Source: Hyalella azteca
Lineage: Eukaryota > Arthropoda > Malacostraca > Amphipoda > Hyalellidae
Reading direction: 5' to 3'
NCBI RefSeq assembly: GCF_000764305.2
Contig: NW_025935171.1
Coordinates: 1-64,000, forward strand
DNA length: 64,000 nucleotides
Shown: one piece after another, positions 23,731 through 35,495 of the stretch
Layout: every line of letters begins with the position of its first letter
Numbering within the stretch: position 1 is the first letter of the stretch
Translations under genes and position numbers: made by a program
Notes under the pieces: model-generated
What the model was told of the DNA's origin: nothing
Database searches by the model: none
What the model saw: the letters and a program-made list of their open reading frames with translations, nothing else

Positions 23731-24334
23731 AGGGCCACTCCTAGTGTGTCAGGGCACTCCATCTTGACTCAAAGCGCTTCAGAGTACTCCACATTCGCTC
23801 GGGATTAACAATCGTATTTTAAATGATACAAAATGCTTGTATTTTTATAGCTATTTTTGCGTTTTGAATCTAAAAATAACTGCCTTTACCGGACCCAGTC
23901 CGCTTACAATAGAGACTTACCAACGTGTCCAAATGATTCAGAATCTTGAAGTGATGCCCGATTCAATCAGCTGTTGATACAAAGCACCATTTTTCTTAAC
24001 ATAAGAACATTTTTACAAGAACTTTATTTACAAAATATCAATCTACTTCAGAAATATTTAATAACGTCAGTTTCTTATATTCGGTGCGGCTGAAAGTTGT
24101 GAGTGACCGATAGCACGAACGCGTCAGGCTCCTTTTGAACTTCGAGAATATATTGGCAACGAGAGATTATTTATAAACGAGTTCAATTTTCATTTCCTGA
24201 TCTAATTCAAAATTGTATTCAATATTTATAAGAACATGCATTATTAAGAGCTGTTTCCATACCGAGAGAGGGGACGGCCTTTTGAGGGTAAATTCAGCAA
24301 GGCCTAATAAATAAGAATATAATTTCTCTGTACC

Positions 24335-27300
24335 ATGGAGGACAAGGCAAGAAGCTACATGGATGCTGGGCGGCTCCGACAGTATTATACCAGCTTTGCA
24401 GGTGAGAGTGGCGGTTCTCAAATTTAAACATGCATTTTATTTTCGAAGCGTGGTTTTAGATCCGAAGCTATTTATTTCTTAGCGTGTACCCTCTTACAAA
24501 CTACAGCATTCCATACGTATTTAAACTCGTGATAATTTAGCAATAACAATTTATTTATTTAGCAAAAACAATAATTTTTCACGAAAATTTATGAATGATT
24601 TTCCAGTCTCGATGAGCGGTTTTGGAGTTGGCATTGTGCTCGGGCTTAGCTCTCCTGCGACGTTCCAGCTACGCGCCCAGCAACAGGAAGCCCTCAACAA
24701 TTCAGCTCAGTTAAACAACAGCATCGTGGCATCCCAGGATATGATCGTGATGACTTCAGCAGAAATTTCGCTGTTCAGTGCCGTGTATTCCTGCGGTGCA
24801 TTAGCGGGAGGTCTCCTGAGCAGCGCTCTTATGAACAGGCTGGGCAGACGCGCTACTTTAATGGTCTCAGTCTTACCGTGCCTCCTGGGCTGCTGCCTCA
24901 TGGGTGAGAGATAATAATAATATAGCGGTTTCAGCGTTTATTATGCCGTAAACCTGTCGCGTATTTTTAACATTGCAGAACATCCACAGCTTGTTGCAGG
25001 CTTGAACTCGCAACTCATTGCTTCAAATTTTCTTTGCTTAACCACCCGGCCTACTTGCCGATTCTGACCAGAAACTGACGCACAGAGCTAGGATCGAACC
25101 CGCACCTCTCTGCTCCAATTTTGGTACTCTGAACTGTAACCACTGGGCCACCCTGCCTTCAGGTACTCAGATGTTCTTTGCCTTCAGGTACTCGGTCAAA
25201 ATCATGCAAGTATTTGAGTGAAAGATGCTCTCTTCACTTCTCTGATTTCTCATACTTTTCGTACAAGCATATCAAACATTTATGCTTGTAATTGAGAGAT
25301 AAAGCACCGCTTGCTCTATTCAATAGATATACCCGAAACCGTATTCATTTTGGCTAAAAAAGAGGCTTCAATTTTGTATGGATTAAGTTCGTGGAAAGTA
25401 CACACTTTGAAAGATTTATATCATGCAAAAAAACTGATTCTGATTTTGATTGCATGGATAAATTTTCCTAGACTATTATTGCTTGAGTAAGATGAGATCA
25501 CAGAATAGAGACAGGCAAAATTGATAATGTTATTATTTCATCACGCGGGGAAAAGATCTAGTTAAGCTTTTCCGAATAGATGACTCCTCGGCAGTTTCGT
25601 AGAACGCCGCTAAATTCATATGATAAAAATTAAATAATCTTTTAAAATGACGGAAAACAAAGTAATATGGAATCTATACTTAAAAACACGCTTGCTGTGA
25701 GTGTAACTATTTTTGTAACTTCAGTCTGTATTGCAGGACTGAGCATCATGCATATGGTGTACTTTTCATGGTCAGGATACTGACAGGAGTGTTGCATGTG
25801 TTATCTGTGTTCCAGCACTGAGCAGTAACTATGGGGTGCTCTACCCTGGCAGGATACTGACTGGTGCTTCGCATGTTTTATCTGTGTTACAGGACTAAGC
25901 AGCAACTATGGAGTGCTCCTAACTGGCAGGATACTGACGGGAGTGTTCATAGGAGTGAGTGGAGCGTCGGGCAACGCCTTCCTGGGGGAAATTGCGGCTA
26001 GTGACATCCGTGGGATGCTAGGTTAGTATTTAAATAAAATAAATGGTCATATAGGTAGAAGTTATTTCATAAATTTCGGAATTTTTAGACCATTAATTCC
26101 CCACATTTGGAAGCCCTAAATGTAGTCGTGTCTTCATTGCTGTTCAGTATTGCTACATGTGTCATAAATTCTCCCATTTGGTAAATATCAATGAAAATTT
26201 TTGCGAAGTCCTTGTCCATATTGTATTAAATGATGCGAACATTGTCTGGACACATCCCTAGGAAGCGATGTGTCCGCATCCCTTCAAGTCAATAGAATAT
26301 TTCTGATCCAATGATGATGATAGTTAAATACACGATCTTGATTATTCAAGGTAACTTATATTGAAGAGCTACTCGTTTCTAATGGCAAGGTAAAGAGAGT
26401 TATATATATGGATGTGGTGTTCGCACAAAGCTCCACCCCTAACAAAGTTCAGGTACCACCTAGGCTTCGGCCGAAAGTTCGCTACACCTCGACACAAAGA
26501 AGTTAACCATAACTATCAGAATAGAATAGAATAGAATAGAAATGTCGGCACTGAAGAAATAGGCCCATGGCCTGTTGCCGCTTCTTGAATTTTTCGTGAC
26601 TTGGTTCACGAGGGATCCAGCCTTTGGAGCCCGATCTTTCCATAACTGACGATTGATTGAGATAGCTGCTGGACTTATTGCCTGGTCCGTAATTTGCTAG
26701 GTTTTTTAAGACTGAACATATGCTCCTGCATAGCTTCGTCTAGTCTGTTCTTGAAGGCGTTTGAAGGCGCCAAAATTCACGTAGCTTTTATTAATCATTT
26801 TTACGTTGCTGCGCTTGATGGTAAATTCCGGAATCAGCCGTTAAAAAATTTACAGTTCAAATAAAAATAACTAATTAATAACGATGTTTGACTCCCTTAC
26901 TTGACTCCACTTAATTAGCCTAATGACCCTCCATCATGCAGCCAAAGGTAATTGAATCCGAAGGACGAATTTACTTACAGAGAGGCCTTGCAGTCACGTC
27001 TGAGCATGTTCAACTTGCAAGTCATGCAGTGCCTACAGCCGAGTGCCAGCAGCCTGGCCTAAACTATGAAACTCCAGTTGATTTTTTATGCGTAAAACCT
27101 TCCGCTCCAGAAATTGATCCAGTTGCCAAGATGAATTGGAGATCTAAACCTAACGCATAAGGATATAAGGAGCTCAAATAACAACTGATGCAAAGCATAC
27201 ATCGGGTCAGATCGGCCACTCAATTGATATCAGTTTCTGGTCAAACTGCCCTTTACGACTTTCTATTCGCCTGGGAGTATGACAATAGCTGGCCGAGACA

Positions 27301-30300
27301 AGTTTCTAGTCTCTACGAGCTTGCAATCGCCCTCCCTATAAAAATTTTTACTCCTATCAGCCGCTGGCACAAGGACGCCCCAAGCTCGCCTAGCGCGTAA
27401 GTTAGCGGCTCTATGTCTAGCGGCTTCAGGCTCTGGTCGTACGAGGGAAATGAGCTCCTGATTGGGATCCGGTCTATTGGGATCCGGACAACCGTGGGGC
27501 GAGTGGGGGCCACGCGTATTTGGTACCAGATACCTTCGGTTGCCTGATACCTTCGGGACAGACACGGCTGAATCTAAAAAATGCGCTAAAAATGCCTTCT
27601 CCCTTCCCTCCTTATACTGGGTGGAAGGGAGGAGACATTTTAATCGATGTAAGCTATATATATGAGCAGACTAGACATGTATCACCGCGGCACAATAAAA
27701 CAAGTGGCAAGTAAACGCGAGTTTGAACCGGGAATAATATCAGTTAATACAACTTTCAACCCCAACTTTTCACATGCTCCACAACATTCTGTAATATTTA
27801 CCGGAATGCAAGATCCTCTTACATTGCCAGAACAAAGCAATCTTCAATATTCAACAGCACTCAGCATTCTCACACATTGCCCAAAACCAAACATTCTTCA
27901 ATATGCAATAGCCCTCAGCGATCAACATTCTCCAATACTCAACACAGCTCAATATTATCCCACATTGTCCATGTGCGAAACATTCTACCCACTCACCCGT
28001 ACCAAACATTCCTACCTATTGCGGTAGTAGCGGTACCGAACATTTTCAACGTACGGCTGAGCAGAACATTCTCTCACATAAACCAGTATTGAACCCTCTC
28101 TCATATTCGCTAACACCAAATATTCAAATACACTATTAAGCATTCTCCAGCAATAATCAGTTAAATCAGTCATCAAAATTATCCCAAAATATTAGCAAAC
28201 CATATTCTAACCATTCCAACATAGCGCAGCTTCAATATAGTAGCTAATTCCTGTTTCCAGGTATGAAGTTCCTAAAATATAGAAAATTATTCGCGGTAAT
28301 GCAATCCTTCCCAATCCCGTGTACCTTAACTTCTCGAAATACACACTCGCATCCACATTAACCAGTATCACATCCTCTCACAATAACCAGTATCAAACAT
28401 TCCCTCGTTAGTCTCATATTCACCAGTACTAATTATTTGATATATATTCATCACTACCAAAGTTTCTCCATTCAGCAAATCCAAAATATTCCTACCAATT
28501 CATCAGTCAGTAACAACACTCTCCCACTTACAATAAGAACCAAACATTCCATTACTTATACACCAGTACCAAGCCTTTTCACGCAATAATCAGTCCTCAG
28601 ACCCAAAGTTTTCCTACAACATGTACAAGAAACAGCAAGTGTATCTACAAGACTCAATTTTAATGCAAGGCTCAATTTTATCCAATTCAAAACAATAATT
28701 AGATTTCACTTCGAATAGAGTTCATAATAACGGAACCGTGCGAACCGTGCAACTTAGTTACTTACAAATACGCTTCGTAACCCTGTTGGAACATGTGTGT
28801 TCAGCAGCAAACTGTCCGCCGACCAGTTGGTAAGGATGCCAGGGGCCGATAAAAGTAACGCAAGCGTGTTGGAGATAACGCAATACCCACGCGTTTTACT
28901 ATACACACGCAAAGCACGCGCGTTGACAGACAAGCAAAGCACGCGCGTTGAAAGACACGCATTGCACGCGTGTTGAATCTTACGTAACTCTCGCGTGAGC
29001 AACACGCACTCAATGCAAGCGAGTTGAAGATAACGCAACGCAGGGATGTTGACGTACACGCAATGCAGGAGTGTTGAAACGCTCGCGTGTTGATAAGTTC
29101 GTACCGATGCATAATGCACAAGCAGCGTCAGGACTAAAGGCAGGGCTTGTCACGCTCGCGCTAAGAACTCATGTCAGCCACTGAGCAGGATAAGCCAATG
29201 GTGGCCCGATCAGCCGCTGATTTCGTGTGTCATTTGACCCTTATATTTTTAACCATGGAACTACCCAGAGTAGCTCATATTCGGCAGCTGAATGGAGGAG
29301 CCAGACATTTCACGCTTGATTCATCTCTAAGGAGAGAGTGGCAACCGAAAGGCGACCTACAGCTGCTTTTAAATTTTGACTGGGCTGAGGCTGCTCTTCA
29401 AACATTAAGCGGAAGCAGATATACTCCGTACGTCTGATTGGGGGCGCAGCCGTAGGCCACAAATTTTACTCTTAAATAAGCCCTGCAGCCAACGCCTAGC
29501 TCCATCATGCATTAACTTTACTCAGCCTCAGAACTAGAAGCCGCAGACTACGCTTGAACTCCGTAATCCAGACAAGCAACACACTGCCGAAAGATAATAG
29601 CGCCGTAGATCTTCAGCCAATGCTTAAGCATGCTCACTCATAAGCGGGCAGTTCCCCGTCCGGCTGTACCTACTCCGGCCTAACCTCTTCTGGCCTAGTC
29701 TATTCACGCTGTCCCGGCTCACAACCTTCTTGCAGCCAATGACAGGCTCTACCAGCACACTTAGACCGCCTTTCTAACTTCTTGCAGCCAATGAGCTTAG
29801 GTTAGGTCCGCTCAGGTTTGTTTTGGGTGGAGAAAGGTTGCAGCTCGTATGGGTTATAGGCCTGAAGAGGTTAGGCCAGAGGAGGTTTGGCCAGATCCAG
29901 TATGGCCATGCTTACCTTTGGCAAGATTATTTTGTGGCTGTGGGCATCCGGCGCTATGGCTTTGGGCACTTGACTTTATAGGCCGTTATGCACTCTAGCG
30001 TTCTTACCTATGGGAAGGAATATGAACTAAATGTGAAGTTTGGCAAAGCTGGCCTCCGGCATGTGCTCCCGTCTGATTTAAGCGCTTCCCGAGTCCTAGG
30101 CGAAACCTATTTCAGAGGCAGTCCCGCATCTAAATTTTTTAGGAACGAGCCTGTCCGAGCTCAACAAAGGGTTCAATACCACATGGTTGGACGGAACTCG
30201 GACCAAGCGTCACTGGGCTCAAACCATGGAAAACTTCTATTTAACAACTGCAGCCTCTGCGTTGATGATGATCCAAGTCGAGGAATAAATTAGCATGCCG

Positions 30301-33300
30301 AGATTTGAAGAGTATAAATTGAGACACAAATTTTACATTCTTACCCACAAAATTGAATAAAATTTTTCAAGACATATCATAGAATGCATAGAAAGTTGCA
30401 GTAATCAAAATTTACTAGAAATTCTATGAATGACTGATATTATTGACAGGTGCACTATACGAGCTCATGCTGGTGGCAGGCGTTCTGATAGCGTTCGTGA
30501 CAAGAGAGTACGTCTCCTGGCAGCAGCTCGCCCTCATCACCAACGCCCCTGTCCTGCTCCTCGCATTGCTCGTCTTCTTCACCAAAGAATCGCCCGCTTT
30601 TTTGCTCATCGCTGGAAAAGAGAATGAAGCTCGCGCTGCTCTTCAATATTACAGAGGTTCAGTGTTCTTTCTCAGGACTCTCCTTTGAAGAGTTAATTTC
30701 TTTTTATCCTTTCAATTGACCTAAAAAGTTTTACTACGATAAAGGTATATCATTTTCACCTTAGCGCAACTTACCTCAACAACGGGGTAATATGACAGCC
30801 ACAGCCATACAACATTATTATGCATGTCGATTGCATCATGTTATCAAACATTAGAGCCATGAAGCGTTTGTTATGCTAATGACGTTGTTGGTGTTTTGTT
30901 CTACAGAAAACTATTAACTGCAAGAGGGAATGAATTTCGACGAGCCGACACCACTAAGGCTTTGAAAACAAATGCTAAATGGAAATTCGCCTAATTACGA
31001 TATGAATAACTTAACTTTTATTCATTATAAGAACAGAGTTGTGATGAATAAAATGTTTTCTTTCACACCAGGGCCCGACCGTGATGTAGACATGGAAATG
31101 TGCGCCCTGAAAGAGTCACAGATGGAGACTAGAGGGAAGCGCCTTGCTCTATCTGACCTCAAGAAACGACACATTTACTTGCCGCTCTTCATCACAGTCG
31201 TGACGGCCTCCATGTTCCATCTCTGCGGCATAGGAATGGTTTATGCGAATTTCTCCACAGTATTTAAGGTAGCATTTAATGGATATTAAAATACATTTGA
31301 AGAAATTTAATGTTTTGTGCAACTTTATATTATTGGATATATACGTACATCATCCTTCCTTTACGAGTGGAAGTGAATCGATATTGATCATTCCAAATTA
31401 ATGAATAAGATAACCAAAGAATTACTATGTCCGGTAATCTAATGCATTATATTTGAACAAACTCACAAAGCAAGTTCGATATTTTAATAGTTTGTTGAAA
31501 TCAATTACAATCAGTTGACCTGGAGCTTTTCCTCGAGCCATCGGGATTGCCACATAACCAAGAAGATTGGAGGCCCAGCGCTTAGCGACAAAATGGACAG
31601 TTGTACATCCTGAAAGAATGTAATGATTTACGTCGTGTTACTGTGAACTCGTCCCGAGTTGGTCATTGCATATGGTTGGTAGCTCAATGAAGTAACGCCT
31701 AAGCGCTAAATTCTCTCTTCAGAGCACCAAGACGAACATGTCGGAGGCAACGGGCGTCATCGCCTGTTGCGGAGTCGAGCTGATCACGGCGGTGGCGGCG
31801 ATCTTCTTGATCGAGAGAGCTGGACGCAAGACACTGCTGCTTGTCTCCGGCGCTGTCATGAGTGCTAGTTTCGGTCAGTTCAAAACCAAATAAGAATTCG
31901 CAGTATGAAATGATTATTTTTGATTGAGGGATTCAAATGATGTGAATATTTCTAATTGAATATTTGAAATTGTCTCATGAAAATGAGTCGATGACGTCTG
32001 CTCCTTAAAGTAGAGAACTTCAAACATCGACGATATTTCATCATTAAATTTATTCGACTGATCCCCCTCATGGGGGTCTTCTGACGTGTGTCTGTGCTCG
32101 TTTGAAGTCCAATGAGATCTCACGCTCCTGGGGGATTGTTCCTGAGCGCCCCACCGATGAGCTCGCGGTGTCTGACTGCAGATCTCAGTTGTGGGGTTAA
32201 ATTATTATGTAGGTAGGATTCCTCACATTTCCCTTCTCGGTCTCTCTCGTGCGGGCGGCCGACATCGCGTGTAAGCGACCTTTTGTTCGAGTGTCTTGGT
32301 TTCTGTTGCTTTTCACCTGTCCCTTCTGGTCTCTTCGTCTCTGTGAGATGCTAACGCTGCTTCTTGCGAGCCAGCTTCAGCGGGCTGGACAATTGAGACC
32401 TTCCGCACTTTATAGGTGATGATTATTTTGAGATTTTGAAGAATTGAGGCCTTTCGCCTCGGTGGCGATGTTATATTTTGACCTCCGGTGCGAAATAGCT
32501 TGATAGCTAAAGCGCTAGCAAACCATTATACTACTACTACTACTATTCGACTGATCTTTCAGGGTACCTAATAGCGAATAAAATCTACTGCCTTCCTTGT
32601 TTCTTTTGTGATATTCAACACATATTACAGTTAATGACCATTGATTTAACAAATTTTGTCCTCAGGATGCCTGGGATTATATTTTTATTTCTTGAGCTGC
32701 AATGAACTGTGGGCCAAACAACATCTTTCCTGGCTGCCCCTGACCTCGCTATTGGCGTACGTCGTGGCATTCGGCATCGGTTACGGGCCCATACCGTGGA
32801 TACTTTTGGGTGGGCTTACGCGTTTCTATTGACGCACTTCGTTACTTTTAATAAAATTCTCATCAGTATTCAGCGGCAGATTGTATGAAGGTTGAATTTT
32901 TTGCCCTTGTTTAACTGGTTCATATAACTTTCCCTGGCTTTCCTTTTCTCTATTTACTTTTGTTTACAGCATTGTTCAGCAAACAACTGAGAAGGGACGT
33001 TGAACACTTTGACCTAAATGAAAGTAATGGATAGTATTTGAATATTTTCATGTTTTACGCAAGTCTGAGACTCAATAATTTTTTTTAAATCATTGGAAAA
33101 ACATTTTTTGCGATTTTATTAGATGTAATTCTTGGTCTAACTGAGGCCTCGAGCCTCAGTTAGGAGTAAAATAAACTTGAGAGTTGAAAAGGGTTATTAA
33201 CTCGTCGAAGCGTCTTTGGGATGGAACTGACCTTGTAAACCTTGAAGTTCAGCCGTCTAAACTTCCAATAACGACAACAGAACTCCCATCTCGATTGACA

Positions 33301-35456
33301 GGTGTCGGAGTCGGTGAATATACTGAGGTGAAAGACGATGTGTTCGAATTAGGTGCTTTGCAATGCACAAGAACTACCATTTAATCTAGAAGAACTCCCA
33401 TGATATCTAAAACTAGAAAAACCGTATAACTTAGAACTAGAATTGCCATAGAACCTAGAACTGTCATGTAAGCTAGAACTACCATATAGAACCTGAAACT
33501 ACGTTATAACATAGAACTACCATAGAATATAGAATTATCATAGAGAATAGAACAACCATAGAACATAGAACTACCATAGAATCTAGAACTAGAAACACCG
33601 CATAACTTAGGACTAGAATTAATAAAGAACCTAAAACTACCATAAAACCTAGAACTACCATAGAACCTAAAACTACCATAAAACCTAGAACTACCACAGA
33701 ACCTAAAACTACCATAGAACCTAAAACTACCATAGAACATAGAACTACCATAGAACCTAGAACTACCATAGAACCAAGAACTACCATAGAACCTAGAACT
33801 ACCATAGAACCTAGAACCAGTATGGAACTATGAACTATTTCTATCGGGCCCACGTTCGTTCAAACACTAATCGAAACATGGCATGTTAACAGGTGAAATG
33901 TTCCCACCGTTGATACGAGAGACGGCGGCCGGTCTCACGGTGACAGTGGTTTGGACCCTGTCGTTCATAACGATCGTCACATACGACGCGCTCAGCGTAA
34001 GTAGCTTCTTACCATCAGACATTCTCTTAATAAAATTCATCCATTCAATGGGAACCTAGCGGTTTAAAAAGTTATATATGTACGTAGCCGTTACTTCAGG
34101 TGTCAAGTTAATTTTTTATGGCATGTCAATTTGAAATTCAATAAAGTATTCAAATGAACACCAGTGAGAAGCAATACAACCTACTGTATTAAATTATGAA
34201 AACATAAGGAAGTGTACATTTTGTTCGATATTAAAACCTTAATAAAATATTTATAATTCCCAGGGTGATAATTCGTTAAAATTAATTCATCATTATACTG
34301 CACACACAAATAGTTGCACAACTGATGCAAGAATAACGACTTGTTTACGACGCAGACGGCTGTAAGATTGTACCCCACACAGCATCATCGTTGAACGTAT
34401 AAATAACGTTGATTAAACGTTGTAAAAAGTTTAATCAACGAAACGAAATTAACTTGCAATCGACGTTTTTTCAATGTTATTTGCAGAGCTGGGCAGCGCT
34501 ACTTTGAAATGTAGCGGCCGCTACCGCTACCGCTACATGCTCTAAATGTAGCGGGCGCTACCGCTACCGCTATAATTGCTTAAATGTACTACTGAAAATG
34601 TAGCGGCCGCTACATGTAGCGCGCTACTGCCCACCTCTGGTTATTTGTAGGTTTCTACCGGCCCTCAGGCGGTAGAAACCTACAGAAGACATAGCTTGAC
34701 AACAGCTATTCACGTCACAAAACATAAGGTGCTTATACACGGGGAAAGTATTAGCCGATAGTATTAGCGCAAGTAATTTTAGCTTCAAATATGGGACTAA
34801 TATCTTTTCCGGGGGAAATTAGCTGAGAGCGGGCGCTTGTAGTCAATAGGGTTTGTATTTTTGCACTGGAAAGTGACATCAGTTGGGCTGCAGCAGCCAT
34901 GATGTGTGTATTTGTGTCACTCCGTGCGTTCATGAAATAAAGTCGATTATGCTGCTAGTTTTCTTTCCTTTTCTATACAGTTTTTCACCCACACACTGCG
35001 TTGATAGACAAAGTTTTTCCTATCCTCAGCTATAAAGTTGTAACAATTTCGCCAACTGCTTTATCAAAAGCCTCCCTAGTTAAGCTCGTCATTATGCAGA
35101 CAGCACTACGCAGCCACGGCTTCTACTGGCTCTACGATACCATGAACTAATGACGTGCGACCCTACATTGCAGACAGCACAAGGCAGCCACGGCTTCTAC
35201 TGGCTCTACGCTACCATGAATACCATGAACTAATGACGTGTTCCCTACATTGCAGACGGCGCTAGGTAGCTACGGCTTCTACTGGCTCTACGCCAGCATC
35301 TGCGCACTTGCCAGCATATTCACCGCCGCAGTCGTGAAGGAAACTAAAGGCAAACGCCTTGACGAAATTACTAAGCTCTTCGAGAGTAAAAAATCATACG
35401 GATGCAGCACCGCAGTGAAAAGAATCAAACAGGGTACCACGACAAACCAAGGGTAG
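24335..35456 (+). CDS. Facilitated trehalose/sugar transporter, Tret1-like (MFS, SLC2 group), nine exons
   Basis: Plasma-membrane carrier of the major facilitator superfamily; substrate inferred (trehalose or another sugar). Exons by eye: 24335-24401, 24607-24903, 25893-26021, 30450-30656, 31072-31268, 31723-31873, 32666-32809, 33893-33996, 35256-35456. All junctions are GT-AG, all phases agree, and the total is 498 aa, typical for a 12-TM carrier. Visible motifs: NRLGRR (loop 2-3), GRILTGVFIGV (TM4), GEIAASDIRG, TKESPAFLLIAGKENEARAALQYYRG-type loop 6, ERAGRK (loop 8-9), GYGPIPWILLGEMFP (TM10) and KETKGKRLDEI at the C-terminus. The usual PETKG and PESP prolines are replaced by K. The start ATG lies in ACCATGG and gives a short cytosolic N-terminus. 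A decayed copy lies at 45.4-51.5 kb. Confidence 0.88.
24960..25160 (-). mobile_element. tRNA-derived SINE, apparently dimeric (copy 1, intron 2)
   Basis: On the minus strand it begins GGGTGGCCCAGTGGTTACAG (A-box-like) and has GGTTCGATCCT (B box) 50-60 bp later. A second head follows: TAGGCCGGGTGGTTAAGC with GAGTTCAAGCC. A related copy lies at 39,335-39,553. It is not a functional tRNA gene, as no cloverleaf is maintained. Confidence 0.7.
25725..25880 (+). repeat. Two partial tandem copies of exon 3 with its acceptor
   Basis: Units starting at 25,725 and 25,804 repeat TCTGTRTTNCAG plus the first 50 or so bases of exon 3 (GACTGAGC..., then CAGGATACTGAC), with period 77-79 bp before the real exon at 25,893. 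Both retain an AG acceptor (25,736 and 25,815). The first unit meets an in-frame stop; neither has its own donor. Confidence 0.85.
26022..26517. other. Intron 3, 5' part
   Basis: AT-rich intronic sequence without recognised elements. The rest of this 4.4-kb intron is listed separately. Confidence 0.6.
26518..26765 (-). mobile_element. 3' end fragment of a CR1/Jockey-like LINE
   Basis: Starts with a (GAATA)n tail, then AATGTCGGCACTGAAGAAAT, and matches 42,352-42,680, the 3' end of the larger LINE, base for base over long stretches. It is 5'-truncated, as expected for LINE copies. Confidence 0.85.
27770..28620. repeat. Degenerate low-complexity tandem region (ACCAGTACCAAACATTCTC-like)
   Basis: The core ACCAGTA.CAAACATTC recurs at irregular spacing of about 30-60 bp (for example near 28,003, 28,386 and 28,535). 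Codon-length frames here are accidental. Sequence between 26,766 and 27,770 contains no recognised gene. Confidence 0.55.
28850..29105. repeat. Degenerate 28-32-bp tandem repeat with CGCGTGTTG core
   Basis: About eight units built on ACACGCAAAGCACGCGCGTTG with drift. CpG-rich compared with the surroundings. Confidence 0.7.
29441..30070 (+). repeat. Dispersed repeat family, copy B (intron 3)
   Basis: Begins GGGCGCAGCCGTAGGCCACA and follows copy A at the left window edge through its length, with indels. The shared right part runs TATGGCCATGCT, then TTTGGCAAAGCTGGCCTCCGG. No ORF, no clear terminal repeats. Sequence to 30,449 is ordinary intron. Confidence 0.6.
32064..32543 (+). mobile_element. 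480-bp retroposon with (ACT)n tail and 13-bp target duplication (intron 6)
   Basis: TATTCGACTGATC occurs at 32,051-32,063 and again at 32,544-32,556, exactly flanking the element. The right end is an (ACT)n simple repeat. A long target duplication plus a simple tail fits LINE-mandated retroposition (SINE or truncated LINE). The 5' end (CCCCTCATGGGGG) shows no tRNA promoter boxes, so the family is undetermined. Confidence 0.8.
33395..33832. repeat. Minisatellite, 18-bp unit, about 23 copies (intron 7)
   Basis: Unit ACCATAGAACCTAGAACT with variants. Lies 60 bp before the exon 8 acceptor, so it forms much of the intron's 3' part. Confidence 0.92.
34484..34639. mobile_element. hAT-type MITE with 8-bp target duplication (intron 8)
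   Basis: Ends CAGAGCTGGGCAG and CTGCCCACCTCTG form the terminal inverted repeat typical of hAT elements (CAGAGNTGGGCA). GTTATTTG flanks both sides (34,476-34,483 and 34,640-34,647). The 156-bp interior is palindromic, built of GTAGCGG/CCGCTAC motifs. No transposase. Confidence 0.93.
34645..34683. repeat. Perfect hairpin, 15-bp stem
   Basis: TGTAGGTTTCTACCG, a 9-nt loop and CGGTAGAAACCTACA. It overlaps the right target duplication of the MITE by three bases. Function unknown. Confidence 0.85.
34727..35098. mobile_element. Partial copy of the AGGTGCTT...-ended element
   Basis: Starts AGGTGCTTATACACGGGGA like the element at 36,075, and an internal block (GCCAACTGCTTTATCA, near 35,050) matches 36,150-36,170. 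The right end is lost where the exon 9 duplicates begin. Confidence 0.6.
35090..35255 (+). repeat. Two partial tandem copies of exon 9 with acceptor and early stop
   Basis: At 35,100 and 35,174, each after a TGCAG acceptor, the start of exon 9 is repeated (ACAGCAC..., then GGCTTCTACTGGCTCTACG), followed by ACCATGAAC TAA. In the exon 9 phase they would encode TAL/TAQ..HGFYWLY plus a short tail ending TMN-stop. Use of either acceptor would truncate TM12 and remove the C-terminal tail. Spacing 74 and 82 bp to the real exon at 35,256. Confidence 0.85.
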
Positions 35457-35489
35457 TGTTAATTAAAAACTTATAATTTTACTATTAAA

Positions 35490-35495
35490 AATAAA
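35490..35495 (+). promoter_or_regulatory. Candidate poly(A) signal of the transporter gene
   Basis: AATAAA 34 bp after the stop codon at 35,454-35,456. Confidence 0.55.

Noticed and set aside
25082..25160. Minus-strand tRNA gene
   Set aside because: A/B boxes present but no intact cloverleaf, and a second degenerate copy exists; SINE head instead.
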